Shown here one piece after another: positions 9,797-19,359 of a stretch of 64,000 nt of DNA (within the stretch, counting starts at the first letter, position 1; every line of letters starts with the position of its first letter). The stretch spans positions 3,500,001-3,564,000 of the forward strand of contig NZ_CP054301.1 of the NCBI RefSeq assembly GCF_013372285.1. The letters run 5' to 3'. This stretch comes from Marinomonas primoryensis (GTDB lineage: Bacteria; Pseudomonadota; Gammaproteobacteria; Pseudomonadales; Marinomonadaceae). The notes below the pieces were generated by a model that worked only from the letters and a program-made list of their open reading frames with translations, did no database searches and was not told the origin of the DNA. A program made the position numbers and the translations under genes.

Positions 9797-11226
9797 CACC
9801 AGAAGAAACCGTATGGATTGTTGACGACGATCGCTCAATTCGCTGGGTATTGGAAAAGACATTAGAGCAAGAGGGAATTCAATGTCGTCTGTTTGATTCC
9901 GCCGAAAACTTAGTAAACATGCTAGATAAAGAGCAGCCAAGTGCCATCATCAGTGACATTCGCATGCCTGGCATGGATGGCTTAGCACTGCTCGAAAAAC
10001 TACAAAAAGATCATCCATATTTGCCTGTCATCATTATGACGGCACATTCAGACCTTGAAAGTGCCGTGGCATCTTATCAAGGCGGCGCGTTTGAATATCT
10101 ACCAAAACCTTTCGATGTAGAAGAAGCTGTTAGCCTTGTAAAACGCGCCATACTGCATCATAGAAATGCACGGCCCAGCACAGATTTTATGGAAGAAGAA
10201 GCCGAGCCAGAAGTAGATAAAGAAATCATCGGTGAAGCGCCTGCCATGCAGGAGGTTTTTCGTGCCATTGGTCGACTCGCTAACTCAAACATCACTGTGC
10301 TAATTAACGGTGAGTCCGGTACTGGTAAGGAATTAGTCGCAAAAGCACTACATACTCACAGCCCTCGCACTACCAACCCTTTCATCGCCCTTAATATGGC
10401 AGCCATTCCACACGACTTAATTGAATCAGAACTATTTGGTCATGAGAAAGGCGCATTCACTGGCGCGAATACTCAACGCCGAGGTCGTTTCGAACAAGCC
10501 AACGGAGGCACCTTATTTTTAGATGAAATTGGTGACATGCCAGCCGAGACACAAACTCGCCTACTGCGAGTTCTTGCAGATGGCGAGTTCTATCGTGTAG
10601 GCGGGCATACCGCAGTGAAAGTCGATGTTCGCATCATTGCCGCCACACATCAAAACTTAGAAAATCTGGTGCAAAAAGGGACATTCCGTGAAGATTTATT
10701 TCATCGTCTAAACGTCATCCGCATTCATTTGCCTAAGTTATCAGAGCGCCGTGAAGATATTCCAAAATTAGCACGTCACTTCTTGAGTCGTGCCGCAGAC
10801 GAGCTCTCTGTTGAACCTAAGCTGCTGACCAAAGAAACCGAAAACTACCTTACTCAGCTGGAATGGCCCGGTAACGTGCGTCAACTAGAGAATACTTGTC
10901 GCTGGCTAATCGTTATGGCGTCAGGACGAGAGGTATTGGTTGAAGATTTACCACCTGAGCTACTCGCGGCCGCGCCTCATGAGCAGCCTTTCGCATCATG
11001 GGAGGAAGCCCTTAAAAATTGGGTCGATAGCACGCTGGCGACAGGACAAAAAGGCATTCTCGATCAAGCTGTTCCAAAATTTGAACGTATCATGATTGAA
11101 ACGGCACTCGCTCACACGGGTGGACGCCGCCGAGATGCGTCTCTTTTATTAGGCTGGGGGCGTAATACGTTGACGCGTAAAATCAAAGAGTTAAACATAG
11201 ATCACGCGGAACAAGACGAAGATTAA
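9793..11226 (+). CDS. ntrC: Nitrogen regulation response regulator NtrC (GlnG)
   Basis: 477 aa. Receiver domain with acidic pocket DDD (11-13) and phospho-acceptor Asp55 (IISDIRMPG). AAA+ sigma-54 activator domain with Walker A GESGTGKE (173-180) and the sigma-54 contact loop GAFTGA (220-225). C-terminal Fis-type HTH (ALAHTGGRRRDASLLLGWGRNTLTRKI). It activates sigma-54 promoters under nitrogen limitation; candidate targets in this window are glnA and ntrBC itself. The start has AGGAG 8 nt upstream and overlaps ntrB by ATGA. Confidence 0.98.
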   Translation: MTPEETVWIVDDDRSIRWVLEKTLEQEGIQCRLFDSAENLVNMLDKEQPSAIISDIRMPGMDGLALLEKLQKDHPYLPVIIMTAHSDLESAVASYQGGAFEYLPKPFDVEEAVSLVKRAILHHRNARPSTDFMEEEAEPEVDKEIIGEAPAMQEVFRAIGRLANSNITVLINGESGTGKELVAKALHTHSPRTTNPFIALNMAAIPHDLIESELFGHEKGAFTGANTQRRGRFEQANGGTLFLDEIGDMPAETQTRLLRVLADGEFYRVGGHTAVKVDVRIIAATHQNLENLVQKGTFREDLFHRLNVIRIHLPKLSERREDIPKLARHFLSRAADELSVEPKLLTKETENYLTQLEWPGNVRQLENTCRWLIVMASGREVLVEDLPPELLAAAPHEQPFASWEEALKNWVDSTLATGQKGILDQAVPKFERIMIETALAHTGGRRRDASLLLGWGRNTLTRKIKELNIDHAEQDED

Positions 11227-11234
11227 TAGCTTCT

Positions 11235-11292
11235 AGCTGAGAAAAAACAATGCAGGCAAACCTATTTACCAATTGCCTGCGTTATCTCAGCT
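11235..11292 (+). terminator. Two-tier inverted repeat after ntrC, probable terminator
   Basis: Outer arms AGCTGAGA/TCTCAGCT (11235-11242, 11285-11292) enclose inner arms GCAGGCAA/TTGCCTGC (11252-11259, 11273-11280). All are perfect. The T-run after it is short, so it may be a weak terminator or an mRNA-stabilising hairpin. Confidence 0.5.
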
Positions 11293-11379
11293 TTCTCCTA
11301 TTTTTGACTTGCATTTATACCTACAATCCCCTACTAATTAATGTCTATTGAATGACCATTAATAAACGGGAAAACTGTT

Positions 11380-11760
11380 ATGTATCCAACACTTCAGTCC
11401 ATGGGTATCACAAGCATACAGGACATTGAAAAATTCACTTTGCGCTTCGAAGGCGGCCACGACGTTTTAAAAATTTATTACCGTCGGGAAAAAGGCTCCT
11501 TGCTACCTAAAAGTAAAAAATTCAAATTTGGTCGCTCAACAAAGACTGTATTAGCAGACGGTGGTCAACAAACCTATCGTCAAGTACAAGAGCCTTCTCT
11601 TATCGTATTGCGAGCAATGGAAGAACTAGAAAAAATTGTTGGCAGGAAACACGACGTTAAAGTCACAAAAGATGATTTGGTCCAAGAGCTTGAGCACTTA
11701 GAAAAAGTGGTGAATAGCAAGATCAATGAAATCAAAGAAAAAATCTCAGCAATGAAATAA
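11380..11760 (+). CDS. UPF0325/DUF3461 family protein (YaeH-like)
   Basis: 126 aa with the family start MYPTLQSMGITS and the block DVLKIYYRREKGSLLPKSKK, followed by KTVLADGGQQTYRQVQE. The C-terminal third (90-126) is a charged, probably coiled-coil helix. This matches E. coli YaeH in length and order. The family's function is unknown; proteins are small, soluble and widespread in gammaproteobacteria. It stands alone, 153 bp after ntrC, with no close partner gene. Identification to family is firm; no role can be assigned. Confidence 0.85.
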   Translation: MYPTLQSMGITSIQDIEKFTLRFEGGHDVLKIYYRREKGSLLPKSKKFKFGRSTKTVLADGGQQTYRQVQEPSLIVLRAMEELEKIVGRKHDVKVTKDDLVQELEHLEKVVNSKINEIKEKISAMK

Positions 11761-11919
11761 GTCCATTAAGACCACGTAGCAGGAATTCCTTATTCTTAAC
11801 GAAGCTATTACGACTAGCCTTGTTAGTAGAAGGGAATACCTGCTAGCCCATTTCTAAAAACCTCGCTACAATCTCCTACATTCTTATTATCCCTAATAAG
11901 CTATTTGAGTTTTATTTAT

Positions 11920-12477
11920 ATGCGTTTTATTACCTCTGAAACAGAGCTTGCTGACATCATTCGGAAAGGCGGTGTCATCGCTTACCCTACCGAAGCGGTT
12001 TGGGGGTTAGGCTGTGATCCTTTTAATGAATTAGCTGTACGACGAATTTTAGCACTGAAATCTCGCCCTGAATCAAAAGGGTTGATTCTCGTTGCTGGCG
12101 CTCAAGAAGAGCTGGCACCTTGGCTAAAAATATTAGACAGCGATGCCATACAGCGCCTAGTCAGCCTTAATGAGACACCGACCTCTTGGGTAGTGCCTGA
12201 TACCCAAATCACCCCCAGCTGGGTAAGAGGAGAACACAAAAGCGTCGCAATACGACTTTCTCAGCATAGTCCAGTACAGCGCCTATGTGCCGCTTTTAAA
12301 GGCGTGATTGTTTCTACGTCGGCGAACCCTGCAGGACTTGCTCCTGCGATGAATGCAGACGAGGTCTATGCGTACTTTGGGGATAAGATTGACGCTATCT
12401 TTCATGCGTCACTTGGAGAAGCCTCTCAACCTTCGCAAGTTCGAGACATTTTGACGAACAAACTTTTTAGAGCATAA
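11920..12477 (+). CDS. tsaC: Threonylcarbamoyl-AMP synthase TsaC (YrdC/RimN-like)
   Basis: 185 aa from ATG 11920; an in-frame TTG at 11905 gives 190 aa, and neither has a convincing ribosome-binding site. The first step of t6A37 tRNA modification: makes threonylcarbamoyl-AMP from Thr, bicarbonate and ATP. Signatures: [16 protein letters not shown] near residue 18, [23 protein letters not shown], and [12 protein letters not shown] near 130. The WPGPVT segment common in this family is not recognisable; the equivalent place reads [10 protein letters not shown]. The rest is intact, so the gene is probably functional but somewhat divergent. Confidence 0.9.
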   Translation: MRFITSETELADIIRKGGVIAYPTEAVWGLGCDPFNELAVRRILALKSRPESKGLILVAGAQEELAPWLKILDSDAIQRLVSLNETPTSWVVPDTQITPSWVRGEHKSVAIRLSQHSPVQRLCAAFKGVIVSTSANPAGLAPAMNADEVYAYFGDKIDAIFHASLGEASQPSQVRDILTNKLFRA

Positions 12478-12548
12478 CACGTAACGCATTTTTCACTTCT
12501 GTCGATACATCTGTTGAACTTCTTGTGTAAAAACGATCTTTTTATCCA

Positions 12549-12599
12549 CATAAATAAAAAAGCGGCATTTCATTCAATGTATAAATGAAACGCCGCTTT
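12549..12599 (-). terminator. Rho-independent terminator of the liv operon
   Basis: Long stem AAAGCGGC-A-TTTCATT paired with AATGAAA-C-GCCGCTTT (12559-12599). On the minus strand it is followed by TTTTTTATTTA, so it ends the livKHMGF transcript 50 bp past livF. It may also slow tsaC transcripts from the other side. Confidence 0.85.
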
Positions 12600-12646
12600 G
12601 ATAGTAAGCGTAAAATCAGATCACTCTATATAAGAAAATTCCTAGC

Positions 12647-13360
12647 TTAGTGCCCACCCAAATACGCTTCACGCACTTCTGGGTTAACCAATAATTCCTG
12701 ACCTGAGCCCGTCATACGAATCTCACCATTGACCATCACATAGCCACGATTAGCCAGTTTCAATGCATGATTAGCGTTTTGCTCTACAAGGAAAATTGTC
12801 ATGCCTGTACTCGCTACATCCCTCAAAATTTGAAAGATTTGCTTAACAATAATGGGGGCTAAACCCAGGCTCGGCTCATCCAATAACAACAACTTTGGGC
12901 GGCTCATTAATGCTCGAGCAATGGCTAACATTTGCTGCTCACCACCAGACATAGTTGATGCACGCTGATTACGACGCTCCAATAGGCGAGGAAACAATGT
13001 AAACATTCGCTGCATGTCTTCTTCAGCATGATCCATGCCGATCGGAATCGTCCCCATCAAAAGATTTTCTTCTACCGACATACTTGGAAAAATACGTCGG
13101 CCTTCAGGTGATTGAGCAAGACCATTCGACGCGACATAATGCGCAGATTTTTGTGAAATATCCTCACCACGATAAATAATTTCTCCAGAAGAAATACGCG
13201 GCTGGCCAAAAATAGACATCAGTAACGTCGACTTACCCGCACCATTCGCTCCAATCAAGGTAACAATTTCACCTTCATTTATCGTTAAAGAGACTTTCTT
13301 TAACGCTTGGATTGGCCCGTAGTGGACATCAACCTCTTTAAACTCCATCAAAGATGTCAT
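12647..13360 (-). CDS. livF: High-affinity branched-chain amino acid ABC transporter, ATPase LivF
   Basis: 237 aa, the usual LivF length. Walker A GANGAGKST (~37-45), signature MSGGEQQMLAIARAL, Walker B LLLDEPSLGLAP and H-loop VEQNA. One of the two ATPases that drive import through LivHM. Last gene of the operon, overlapping livG by 4 nt at 13357-13360. LivF and LivG are separated by their characteristic C-termini; LivF here ends NPEVREAYLGGH, typical. Substrate (Leu/Ile/Val or related amino acid) is by family only. Confidence 0.95.
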   Translation of the reverse strand: MTSLMEFKEVDVHYGPIQALKKVSLTINEGEIVTLIGANGAGKSTLLMSIFGQPRISSGEIIYRGEDISQKSAHYVASNGLAQSPEGRRIFPSMSVEENLLMGTIPIGMDHAEEDMQRMFTLFPRLLERRNQRASTMSGGEQQMLAIARALMSRPKLLLLDEPSLGLAPIIVKQIFQILRDVASTGMTIFLVEQNANHALKLANRGYVMVNGEIRMTGSGQELLVNPEVREAYLGGH

Positions 13361-14241
13361 AGTGTCACCTCTTCATCATCTTCTTCAGCACCAAGATAAG
13401 CGGCAATTACTTTCGGGTCGTTTTTAATGTCATCAGGGCCACCTTTGGCGATGACTTCGCCATGGTCCAATACAACAATATAGTCCGAAATATCCATAAC
13501 CATCCCCATGTCGTGTTCTATTAACAGCACCGTTGTATTGTGCTCATCACGTAAAACACGGATCATTTTGGTAAGCGCTTCGGTTTCAGAAGGGTTTAAA
13601 CCCGCCGCTGGCTCATCCAAACAAACGATTTCAGGATTCGTACACATAGCACGAGCGATTTCTAAACGACGCTGCTGACCATAGGAAAGCTCTCCTGCTA
13701 AGCGATTCGCTGAATCCACAAGATCAACAACACCTAACCAATAGAACACGCGCTCTAATGCTTCTTCCTCAGATCTCCTATACGCCTTGGTATTCAAAAT
13801 GCCTGAAATCAAACTACGGTTGACTCGCATATGCTGAGCAACCAATAAGTTCTCCACAACAGACATTTCTTTAAACAATCGAATATTTTGAAAGGTCCGA
13901 GATAACCCAGCCCGATTCACTAAATGCGAACCACCAAACATTTTGTACTTAAGGCGACGAAAGAAAGCAAAGGGAGATAAAAAATCTGTTGGCTGGAAAG
14001 GTTCTCCCAGCACTTTGATTATGCTGGTTTCTTTTCCAGCAGCAGACAGTAAAATTTTACCGCCCGTTGCTTTATAGAAACCAGTAAGACAGTTAAATAC
14101 CGTTGTTTTACCTGCCCCATTTGGTCCAATCAAGGCAGATACGGAGCCACGCTTTATATCAAAGGTCACATCATTTAACGCTTTAATACCACCAAAGTGC
14201 ATCACCAAGTTTTCTACTTTTAAGATATGTTCTTGGCTCAT
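13357..14241 (-). CDS. livG: High-affinity branched-chain amino acid ABC transporter, ATPase LivG
   Basis: 294 aa from ATG 14241, which overlaps the livM stop (ATGA) and has AGGGG upstream; a longer reading to 14307 would lie inside livM and is rejected. Walker A GPNGAGKTT, signature LSYGQQRRLEIARAM, Walker B VCLDEPAAGLNP, H-loop LIEHDM. It has the extra ~40-residue insert after Walker A that separates LivG from LivF. Couples ATP hydrolysis to uptake with LivF. Confidence 0.95.
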   Translation of the reverse strand: MSQEHILKVENLVMHFGGIKALNDVTFDIKRGSVSALIGPNGAGKTTVFNCLTGFYKATGGKILLSAAGKETSIIKVLGEPFQPTDFLSPFAFFRRLKYKMFGGSHLVNRAGLSRTFQNIRLFKEMSVVENLLVAQHMRVNRSLISGILNTKAYRRSEEEALERVFYWLGVVDLVDSANRLAGELSYGQQRRLEIARAMCTNPEIVCLDEPAAGLNPSETEALTKMIRVLRDEHNTTVLLIEHDMGMVMDISDYIVVLDHGEVIAKGGPDDIKNDPKVIAAYLGAEEDDEEVTL

Positions 14242-15512
14242 TTCACTGCCCCTTTTCTCGTTGCAAAACCGGTTCGCGTTACACGAACAATACCTCGAGG
14301 TTTCCAAACCATCATTACTACCATCAAAATACCAAACATTAAGACACGGTACTCGGCAAACTCTCTTAACACCTCAGGCAAAACAGTAAGACAAAAAGCC
14401 GCAATAACCACACCCAATGTTGAGCCCATACCACCCAAAACAACAATGGCAAGAATCAACGCAGACTCAAAGAAAGTAAAGGAAGACGGATTAACAAAAC
14501 CTTGGTAGGTAGCAAAAAACACACCCGCTAAACCACCCGTGGACGCCCCCAACATGAAAGCAGAAAGTTTTACCAATACATGATTCAAACCAAGTGAACG
14601 ACAAGCAATTTCATCTTCACGAAGTGCTTCCCAAGCACGACCTATTGGCATTTTCACCAAGCGATGCTTGATAAAAAGAACCGCCCAGACAACAGCGAAT
14701 AAGACCAAATATATAAACATATATTTGTAGGCAGAATCGTACGGAAGATTAAAGAATTCATGGAAGGTTTGACCGTCACTAGATCGACGCTTGAACTCTA
14801 GTCCAAATAGCGTTGGTAACGGCGCAGAGATACCATTAGGCCCATGAGTAAACGACGCCCAGTTGGTTAAAATAAGGCGGATGATCTCCCCGAAACCAAG
14901 GGTAACAATCGCTAAGTAATCACCGTGCATACGCAAGACGGGGAAACCCAGTATAGCCCCTGCAAACGCGGCTAAAAGAGCAGCAATCGGTAACATTGAC
15001 CAAAAGCCAAGACCTAGATTTTCATAACCCAACGCCAAGCCATAAGCTCCAATAGCGTAAAAGCCCACGAAACCTAAATCTAATAAACCAGCAAGACCCA
15101 CAACAATATTAAGACCAAGCCCAAGTAGTACGTAGATCAACCCTAGGATAACCACAGTAAGTACGTATTTAGAGGCAATGAAAGGCACCAAAAGCCCAAC
15201 CAAAATCACTAATGGGATAATCCATACCATCTTCGATTTGTGCCCTGGTGCTAGAACCGTTGCACCTTCATCATTGCTAGCATAGCGAAATGCCATCGCC
15301 ACGCCTTTTTCTGTCTGAAAAAAGCTGGATATAGCAAAGCGCCCAACAACAACGATCGCGACCATCCAGGCCACTCGCTCAAACTCGAAATCAAAGTCAT
15401 AACCATCCAGCAGCACCCCAACAATAGGGCCAAACAAGATGAGCGCCAGAAAACCCGCAACGAGCGAATCAATGCTACTTTTCTTAAAATTTATTCCAAC
15501 TGCTTGGCTCAT
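14238..15512 (-). CDS. livM: Branched-chain amino acid ABC transporter permease LivM
   Basis: 424 aa integral membrane protein, in the usual range for LivM with its N-terminal extension. About ten hydrophobic segments; the conserved permease core includes GLGLNIVVGLAGLLDLGFVGFYAIGAY and the EAA-like loop GRAWEALREDEIACRSLGLN that contacts the ATPases. Abuts livH (start 15512, livH stop 15513) and overlaps livG. Inner membrane, forms the channel with LivH. Confidence 0.95.
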   Translation of the reverse strand: MSQAVGINFKKSSIDSLVAGFLALILFGPIVGVLLDGYDFDFEFERVAWMVAIVVVGRFAISSFFQTEKGVAMAFRYASNDEGATVLAPGHKSKMVWIIPLVILVGLLVPFIASKYVLTVVILGLIYVLLGLGLNIVVGLAGLLDLGFVGFYAIGAYGLALGYENLGLGFWSMLPIAALLAAFAGAILGFPVLRMHGDYLAIVTLGFGEIIRLILTNWASFTHGPNGISAPLPTLFGLEFKRRSSDGQTFHEFFNLPYDSAYKYMFIYLVLFAVVWAVLFIKHRLVKMPIGRAWEALREDEIACRSLGLNHVLVKLSAFMLGASTGGLAGVFFATYQGFVNPSSFTFFESALILAIVVLGGMGSTLGVVIAAFCLTVLPEVLREFAEYRVLMFGILMVVMMVWKPRGIVRVTRTGFATRKGAVK

Positions 15513-16424
15513 TTATACTTTCTCCACTTCAGGTTTGCCGAGAAGGCCACTTGGGCGAATAATCAGAATGAGAACCAATAATGAGAATGAGAAGACATCT
15601 TTATAATCAGAACTGATCAATCCAGCAAACAGGGCTTCGGACAAGCCAAGAATAAGCCCACCTAACATGGCACCAGGTAAAGAACCAATGCCACCCAATA
15701 CCGCAGCAGTAAAGGCTTTAATGCCAATAATAAAGCCGACATAGAAATCAAATGCACCATAATCTAGTGTTATAAGCACGCCTGCTAAGGCGGCCATCAT
15801 GGCACCAATAACAAAAACGGTTGAAATGACCTTATCAGTGTCTATTCCCAAAATAGAAGCCATTTTTCGGTCTTGCTGAGTAGCACGACACATACGGCCT
15901 AATTTTGTTTTTTGAATAACGTAGGTCAATACGCCCATTCCCAAAATAGAAACAAACAAAATAAGCAATTTCATATAAGTAATTTGTACAAAGCCATCAC
16001 CCACCGTAAAGCGGATAGCGCCAGTCAAAAGAGTAGGTACACCTTGTTGGTTAGCCCCCTGACTCAGTTGTACATAGTTCTGTAGAATAAGAGACATACC
16101 TATCGCCGAAATCAATACAGCTAAGCGGCTAGAGTTACGTAATGGACGGTATGCAATACGCTCAATCACCCAACCGTAAGCACCTGTCACAGCAACCGTT
16201 AGAAATAACGTGCCGATGATGATGATCGGGAAAGATTCAATACCGAAAAATGTTAAAATAGCAATGGCAATTGCAGTGATATAGGCAGACACCATGTATA
16301 CATCACCATGGGCGAAGTTAATCATGCCAATAATGCCGTATACCATGGTGTAACCGATCGCAATGAGCCCATAAACAGAGCCAAGGGTAAGACCGTTTAC
16401 CAACTGCTGGAGAACGATATCCAT
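15513..16424 (-). CDS. livH: Branched-chain amino acid ABC transporter permease LivH
   Basis: 303 aa with about eight membrane segments. Typical N-terminus QQLVNGLTLGSVYGLIAIGYTM followed by YGIIGMINFAHGD, and the EAA loop GRMCRATQQDRKMASILGI. Forms the translocation pore with LivM. Lies 96 bp downstream of livK; the gap holds a perfect hairpin at the livK stop (16506-16528). Confidence 0.96.
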   Translation of the reverse strand: MDIVLQQLVNGLTLGSVYGLIAIGYTMVYGIIGMINFAHGDVYMVSAYITAIAIAILTFFGIESFPIIIIGTLFLTVAVTGAYGWVIERIAYRPLRNSSRLAVLISAIGMSLILQNYVQLSQGANQQGVPTLLTGAIRFTVGDGFVQITYMKLLILFVSILGMGVLTYVIQKTKLGRMCRATQQDRKMASILGIDTDKVISTVFVIGAMMAALAGVLITLDYGAFDFYVGFIIGIKAFTAAVLGGIGSLPGAMLGGLILGLSEALFAGLISSDYKDVFSFSLLVLILIIRPSGLLGKPEVEKV

Positions 16425-16505
16425 CGTAAGACCTCGTGGGAGTTTTAGCTAAAATAGAGAGAGCTTGTCTACCAGCACCATCCTTATGCCAGTAAACAAG
16501 TGAAT

Positions 16506-16528
16506 TAAACTAAATGAAAATTAGTTTA
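16506..16528 (-). promoter_or_regulatory. Hairpin at the livK-livH junction
   Basis: Perfect 8-bp inverted repeat TAAACTAA/TTAGTTTA with a 7-nt loop, spanning the livK stop codon. No T-run, so more likely an mRNA-protecting or processing hairpin that keeps the binding-protein message more abundant than the permease part. Role inferred. Confidence 0.4.
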
Positions 16529-17633
16529 CTTGATGATATTTACCTTGAGCATCCCACTCATACATAACGTAGTCAGAAACCGTCAAATCGCCTTTATCAT
16601 TAAAAGTTTTCTTGCCCATTGCAGTGTCAACAGAATGAGATTGCAACCATTCTGCAGCTTTAACTGGGTCAAGATTGCTGTTTGATAAAGCAGCCGCTAC
16701 AACTTGCATCGCAGTGTACGAATAAAGCACATAACCTTCTGGCTCAAAGCCTTTGTCACGGAACCCTTGAACTACTGCTTTACCAGCAGGGTAAGAGGTT
16801 GGATCAGCACCGAATGTCATCAATACACCATCAACATAATCTGGTGAACCAGCAACAGAAACGAACTCATCCGAAACAATACCATCACCAGACATGAAGA
16901 TTGCTTTAGAACCTTGCTCGCGCAACTGACGAACTAGTGGACCAGCTTCTGAGTGAAGACCACCGAAGTAAACAACGTCAGCATCAACAGAACGGATTTT
17001 TGTAATTAATGCGTTGAAATCTTTCTCACCACGAGTCAAACCTTCATACATTACTTCTTCTACGCCGTAAGCGTTAAGAGTCGCTTTCGTAGCGTCAGCA
17101 AGACCTTTACCATAAGTGTCTTTATCATGAATAATGGCAATACGTTTAGCACCTAGAGTATCAATAATATAGCTCGCCGCTACGTCACCTTGCTGATCAT
17201 CACGACCACATACACGGAAAACGTTTGATAAACCTTGATCAGTAAGCGTTGGGCTAGTTGAAGCTGGAGTCACCATTAGAACACCCGCTTCTTCATAAAT
17301 TCTTGAAGCCGGAATAGATGAAGAAGAACAAAAGTGACCAACAACCGCAAGAGCGCCATCAGAATCTACTAAACGGTTTGCAACTGAAACGGCTTGCTTT
17401 GGTTCACAAGCATCATCTGCTTTAACCAATTCAATCATTTCGCCATTAATACCACCGTTAGCATTAATGTCAGCGGCTGCTTGTTCAGCGCCTTTCCAAA
17501 GTTGCTCGCCAAATGCGGCATAAGCACCTGTATGAGGACCAGCAACACCGATTACAACTTCAGCCTGAGCCAGTGTCGCAGCACCAGCGATAGCAAGAGA
17601 AAGTAATGTTTTTTTAATAACTGTGTTTGACAT
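16521..17633 (-). CDS. livK: Branched-chain amino acid ABC transporter periplasmic binding protein LivK/BraC
   Basis: 370 aa. Sec signal peptide MSNTVIKKTLLSLAIAGAAT...AQA, mature protein starts EVVIGVAGPHTGAYAAFGEQ, the standard Peripla_BP_6 opening. The first gene of livKHMGF. A conserved cysteine pair appears (DDACEPK and FCSSS), as in BraC/LivJ. Binds Leu/Ile/Val (possibly Ala or Thr) in the periplasm. Promoter lies in the 472-bp gap upstream. Confidence 0.95.
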   Translation of the reverse strand: MSNTVIKKTLLSLAIAGAATLAQAEVVIGVAGPHTGAYAAFGEQLWKGAEQAAADINANGGINGEMIELVKADDACEPKQAVSVANRLVDSDGALAVVGHFCSSSSIPASRIYEEAGVLMVTPASTSPTLTDQGLSNVFRVCGRDDQQGDVAASYIIDTLGAKRIAIIHDKDTYGKGLADATKATLNAYGVEEVMYEGLTRGEKDFNALITKIRSVDADVVYFGGLHSEAGPLVRQLREQGSKAIFMSGDGIVSDEFVSVAGSPDYVDGVLMTFGADPTSYPAGKAVVQGFRDKGFEPEGYVLYSYTAMQVVAAALSNSNLDPVKAAEWLQSHSVDTAMGKKTFNDKGDLTVSDYVMYEWDAQGKYHQVN

Positions 17634-18105
17634 AAGAAAAGCCTCTACTCGTTTTGTGTTTTATCGTTATTATTCAAAAGCAAGAAGTGTTCCAATAATA
17701 TAGTCCTCATGAAAAGGTATAAATTATGGAACTTTCGCAGCAAGTATTCAAAAAATGTGCACCGCAACAAGGCTACACAGTAATATTAGACCAATCTTTG
17801 GTCAATAGTAGTGCGCACAAATAATGTAAAAAACGTAAACAAAATTCTATTTGCTTTTAAAAAGACAAAATAAAACACTGTTCAACGTTATTTTTATAGT
17901 TTTTTGTACTTATAGAGGAGCGTTCCGCACTGTGTAAGCGCAAAAATTGGAAGGGGCATGTTAGAAATTATATCAAGGGATATGCGTAGCAACCACAAGC
18001 GGTAAGACTACTTATACAATGTATTACAAAAAGAAAAATAAAAATTAAAAAAAACTCTTATTTTTTATCAAAAAACTCCGGTCCAATAAAAACGTAAAAT
18101 GTGAA
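17634..18105. other. Gene-free A+T-rich gap with one 15-bp palindrome
   Basis: No supported gene in this stretch between livK (leaving leftward) and the end of yibQ. At 17789-17803 there is a perfect GACCAA-TCT-TTGGTC inverted repeat about 155 bp upstream of livK, a possible operator. The rest is A+T-rich without recognisable promoter pairs that I would defend. Confidence 0.5.
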
Positions 18106-19338
18106 TTACTCTTTGGTATGCTGAGGCATTATCTCAAGTACGTCAGATAAGCGAACAAGACGAACACCGTCAGCTTCTAAATGATTAAGACGCTTTTTAA
18201 GGTATGCCATTGTTTCAGGATAAGGATGACCTATCGCCAATGCGCTCCCATGACGCCTTGCTCGTTTTATTAGGCGAGAAAATTGCTTATCAATCGCTTT
18301 TTCCGTTCGAATGTTATCCAAAAACACATCACGACTGACTGTCTTCAAGCCATATTCTTGGGCTGTTTTTTTCGCCACGCTTTTAGGGCTCGTTAAACTG
18401 TCAATGAAAAATAGAGAGCGGCCTTTTAGTACTTCCATGACCCACTTCATCGAATCTGCTTTGGTCGTTAATAAGCTTCCCATGTGATTATTCACACCTT
18501 GAATTCCGGGTAAACCATCTAAGTCCTTATTCAACGTCGCTTTTAACTGATGTTCGGTCATATTGGCATACAAGCCACCAGGGCCCAATTTCAACTCTCG
18601 CTGGTTTTCCATTGGAGCATGCAACAAGGTGATTCTACCCTGCTCTTTCGCCGTTAACGCCGTTGGTAGAGCAAAAGGGGTTTCTGGCAAAATAGCCAGA
18701 GCTACTTCATAAGGTAATGCCAACGATGATTCCATTCCTTGTCGATTATACCCAAGATCATCGATCAAAATCGCAATCCTTGGCATTTTTGGATGCACGT
18801 CAACGGCCAGTATTTTAGCGGGAATAACCTTTCCACTAGGCACTTTACGATCTAATTCTGGCTTAACAACCGGTGAAAGCGGCTTATCTTTAGAAAGAGA
18901 ATCATACTGATGGAGAAACGGTGCATCCAAAAAAGGCACCATTGTTGGCGCCCAAGGCTGGGGCGTATCCAATATTGGAAGGTTAGGCAATAAAGGGGGA
19001 GTAGAAGCGACAGGGCCATCTGACGCTTTCTTTGAGGAAAGTTTTTTTGTCACTGCCTGCTTTTCCGAAACGATATATTTTTGTGGCGCTTCATGTTTTT
19101 TTGGAGCAACCAAAGGACCTAAATGCTCAGGAAGAACGGCAGGGACTTCAAAAAAAATTGGGTTTTCTTGTTCGGTAATTTGAGTTTCTTCAAGTTGAAC
19201 CGCATCGTCATCATTAGTGATTACTGTTTGCGCACGGTCAGCAATACGATCCAACTCATTTGCCCACCCGTACAAGGAAAACAAAAAAAACACAACAACA
19301 GAGACTTTCTTTAAATCAACCAAGCGAGTGCTTACCAA
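18106..19338 (-). CDS. yibQ: Divergent polysaccharide deacetylase family protein (YibQ-like)
   Basis: About 410 aa. N-terminal signal/anchor (VSVVVFFLFSLYGWA), a ~150-residue low-complexity linker rich in Pro and Lys, then the YibQ domain starting PRIAILIDDLGYN, with LALAILPETPF, HAPMEN, NNHMGS and AIGHPYPET. The family belongs to the NodB-like deacetylases; role in the periplasm is not established. Start is uncertain: TTG 19338 or a later TTG, none with a good ribosome-binding site. Last gene of gpmM-envC-ctpA-yibQ, 21 bp after ctpA; same order as E. coli gpmI-envC-yibQ. Confidence 0.88.
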   Translation of the reverse strand: MVSTRLVDLKKVSVVVFFLFSLYGWANELDRIADRAQTVITNDDDAVQLEETQITEQENPIFFEVPAVLPEHLGPLVAPKKHEAPQKYIVSEKQAVTKKLSSKKASDGPVASTPPLLPNLPILDTPQPWAPTMVPFLDAPFLHQYDSLSKDKPLSPVVKPELDRKVPSGKVIPAKILAVDVHPKMPRIAILIDDLGYNRQGMESSLALPYEVALAILPETPFALPTALTAKEQGRITLLHAPMENQRELKLGPGGLYANMTEHQLKATLNKDLDGLPGIQGVNNHMGSLLTTKADSMKWVMEVLKGRSLFFIDSLTSPKSVAKKTAQEYGLKTVSRDVFLDNIRTEKAIDKQFSRLIKRARRHGSALAIGHPYPETMAYLKKRLNHLEADGVRLVRLSDVLEIMPQHTKE

Positions 19339-19359
19339 AAAAATACGTTTACTTAAAAA

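Noticed and set aside
14242..14307. Upstream extension of LivG
   Set aside because: It would lie inside livM; the ATG at 14241 has a ribosome-binding site and the normal ATGA overlap.
17958..18005. 15-codon frame with a GGAAGGGG site before its ATG
   Set aside because: Very short, the site is only 3 nt from the ATG, and the peptide has no feature to support it.
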